Below, piece by piece: positions 62,762 through 64,000 of a DNA stretch of 64,000 nt. Source of the stretch: Gemmatimonadota bacterium (lineage in GTDB: Bacteria > Gemmatimonadota > Gemmatimonadetes > Gemmatimonadales > Gemmatimonadaceae). The notes under the pieces were generated by a model, which was given only the letters and a program-made list of their open reading frames with translations, did not search any database and was not told the DNA's origin. Positions within the stretch are counted from its first letter, which is position 1; every line of letters begins with the position of its first letter. The stretch spans positions 310,001 to 374,000 of the forward strand of contig JADJRJ010000028.1 in assembly GCA_016712265.1 (NCBI GenBank), given 5' to 3'. The position numbers and the translations under genes were made by a program.

Positions 62762-64000
62762 ATGCCCCAGCGACAACCTTCATATGACGTCTGCATCGTC
62801 GGCTCAGGTGCCGGCGGCGCGATGACCGCCCATGCGCTCACGCAGGCCGGGGCCAACGTCATCATGCTCGAGGCCGGCGCCTGGTGGGACAACACCAAGG
62901 ACTCGGCGATGCTCAAGTTCCCGTACGACTCGCCGCGGCGTGGCGCATCGACGACGGAACGCCCGTTTGGGGAGTTTGACGCGTGCATTGGGGGGTGGCA
63001 GGTCGAGGGGGAACCGTACACGAAGGCCGACGGGACGAAGTTCGACTGGTGGCGGGCGCGCATGCTCGGTGGGCGCACGAACCATTGGGGGCGCATTTCC
63101 CTGCGCTTCGGCCCGGACGACTTCCGCCGCAAGTCGCTCGACGGGCTGGGCGACGACTGGCCGATCACCTACAACGATATTGCGCCGTACTACGACCAGG
63201 TCGACCAGCTCATCGGGATCTTCGGGTCGAAGGAGAACCTGCCCAATCATCCGGATGGAGTCTTTCATGAGGCCCCCAGGCCCCGGTGTTACGAACTGCA
63301 TGTCAAGCGGGCGGCCGACAAGATGGGGATCTGGTGCATTCCGGCGCGGTTGTCGGTGATCACCCAGCCGCTCAATGGACGCGCCCCGTGCCACTACTGC
63401 GGGCAGTGTAACCGCGGGTGCATGACCAACTCGAACTTCTCGTCGCCGAACGTCCTGCTCTTCCCGGCGCAGAAGACCGGCCGGTTGACCATCACCGTGA
63501 ACGCGATGGCGCGCGAGGTCGCCACCGACGCGCAAGGGCTCGCCACGGGCGTGCACTACATCGACAAGGCAACCGGCAAGGACGAGTTTGTCGCGGCCAA
63601 GGTTGTGGTGCTGGCGGCCAGCGCATGTGAAAGCGCCCGCATCCTCCTCAACTCGAGGAGTGCACGTCATCCCCAGGGACTCGCCAACTCGTCCGGCGTC
63701 GTCGGCAAGTACCTCACCGATACGACGGGGACCGATGTCGCCGGCTTCGTTCCGCAGCTCATGGATCACGTGCCGCACAACTGCGACGGCGTGGGCGGCG
63801 GGCACATCTACATGCCGTGGTGGCTGGACAACAAGAAGCTCGACTTCCCACGCGGGTACCACATTGAGGTGTGGGGAGGACTCGGGGTCCCCTCCTACGG
63901 CTTCGGGGGCGGGATCCAGGGGATGCCGCAGTCGCGGGGCGGTGGGTACGGCAAGGCGCTGAAGGACGAGTATCGTCGTTACTATGGATCGACCATTGGG
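62762..64000 (+). CDS. GMC-family FAD oxidoreductase, 3' part beyond the window
   Basis: ATG 62762 opens a frame that stays open for 413 codons to the window end. The FAD-binding loop is VGSGAGGA (13-20), followed by IMLEAGAWW (ribose-binding Glu) and MLGGRTNHWGRISLRF, the GMC substrate-domain signature. A cysteine cluster, PCHYCGQCNRGCM, occurs near residue 220; in related bacterial proteins this region is called a cysteine-rich insert, and an iron-sulfur site is possible. These enzymes oxidise alcohols or sugars, often with a small partner subunit and a cytochrome. There is no signal peptide. Confidence 0.88.
   Translation, partial: MPQRQPSYDVCIVGSGAGGAMTAHALTQAGANVIMLEAGAWWDNTKDSAMLKFPYDSPRRGASTTERPFGEFDACIGGWQVEGEPYTKADGTKFDWWRARMLGGRTNHWGRISLRFGPDDFRRKSLDGLGDDWPITYNDIAPYYDQVDQLIGIFGSKENLPNHPDGVFHEAPRPRCYELHVKRAADKMGIWCIPARLSVITQPLNGRAPCHYCGQCNRGCMTNSNFSSPNVLLFPAQKTGRLTITVNAMAREVATDAQGLATGVHYIDKATGKDEFVAAKVVVLAASACESARILLNSRSARHPQGLANSSGVVGKYLTDTTGTDVAGFVPQLMDHVPHNCDGVGGGHIYMPWWLDNKKLDFPRGYHIEVWGGLGVPSYGFGGGIQGMPQSRGGGYGKALKDEYRRYYGSTIG

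Overview
The window is very G+C-rich and gene-dense. It is almost certainly a chromosomal segment of a free-living, aerobic, diderm bacterium. The mix of families fits Gemmatimonadota best: S9 peptidases with TolB-like propellers, a 1,000-residue BNR 'glycosyl hydrolase', a stand-alone ADOP-type FtsX permease, carboxypeptidase-regulatory/TonB-receptor proteins, many lipoproteins, and a Ser/Thr kinase with a C-terminal lipid-binding-like part. This placement is inference from gene content; no rRNA or other marker gene lies in the window. I see no tRNA, rRNA, CRISPR array, insertion sequence or prophage.

Layout. 1-9 kb: a membrane protein cut by the edge, a secreted protein, an S9 peptidase, a ClC chloride channel and a giant BNR propeller. 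9-13.4 kb: a coupled pair of paralogous secreted carboxypeptidase-regulatory proteins facing a TonB-family protein. 13.4-17.7 kb: NUDIX hydrolase, HerA-like ATPase, a small PQQ-type repeat protein, a poly-G tract and a PLP-dependent decarboxylase. 17.8-24.1 kb: a TonB-dependent receptor-like protein with a Spy-like tail, then a histidine-rich 12-TM membrane protein and a NosR/NapH-like polyferredoxin, closed by a strong hairpin. 24.1-33.4 kb: transketolase, serine hydrolase, M20 peptidase, a lipoprotein preceded by a 9-bp tandem repeat, an isoprenylcysteine methyltransferase-like enzyme, a VapBC pair, a HAF-repeat lipoprotein and an M28 peptidase. 33.4-44 kb: a LolD/MacB-like ABC exporter operon, Uma2 nuclease, EEP-family enzyme, a Tat-exported epimerase, an ADOP permease, GNAT, kelch, NTF2-like and glutaminyl cyclase genes. 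44-45.8 kb: exported DsrE-like and Rieske proteins and a small periplasmic protein.

45.9-52.0 kb is the most interesting part: a periplasmic copper-type locus. It reads as a lone small Cys/His protein; then copC, a BNR propeller with a Cys-x-Cys-Cys site, a TlpA-like thioredoxin and a second small Cys/His protein, all joined by 4-bp overlaps; then mbnP, mbnH and a Tat-exported DJ-1/PfpI protein, again joined by 4-bp overlaps. MbnP/MbnH is the 'metallo-mystery pair', in which a diheme enzyme modifies tryptophan in its partner. There is no visible methanobactin precursor or biosynthesis gene.

52-64 kb returns to housekeeping and accessory genes: TfoX-like, DUF1697, a CobW-type GTPase, GH95 alpha-L-fucosidase, an OmpA/Pal-like lipoprotein, a membrane-bound spermidine-synthase-like protein, a Ser/Thr kinase, DUF3108, YjbR-like, and a GMC oxidoreductase running off the end.

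Two sequence-level signals cross the whole window. The octamer CGTTAGGC recurs at least 14 times, mostly as in-frame TTA-GGC (Leu-Gly). Four-base ATGA/GTGA gene overlaps are very common, so translational coupling is likely the rule here.
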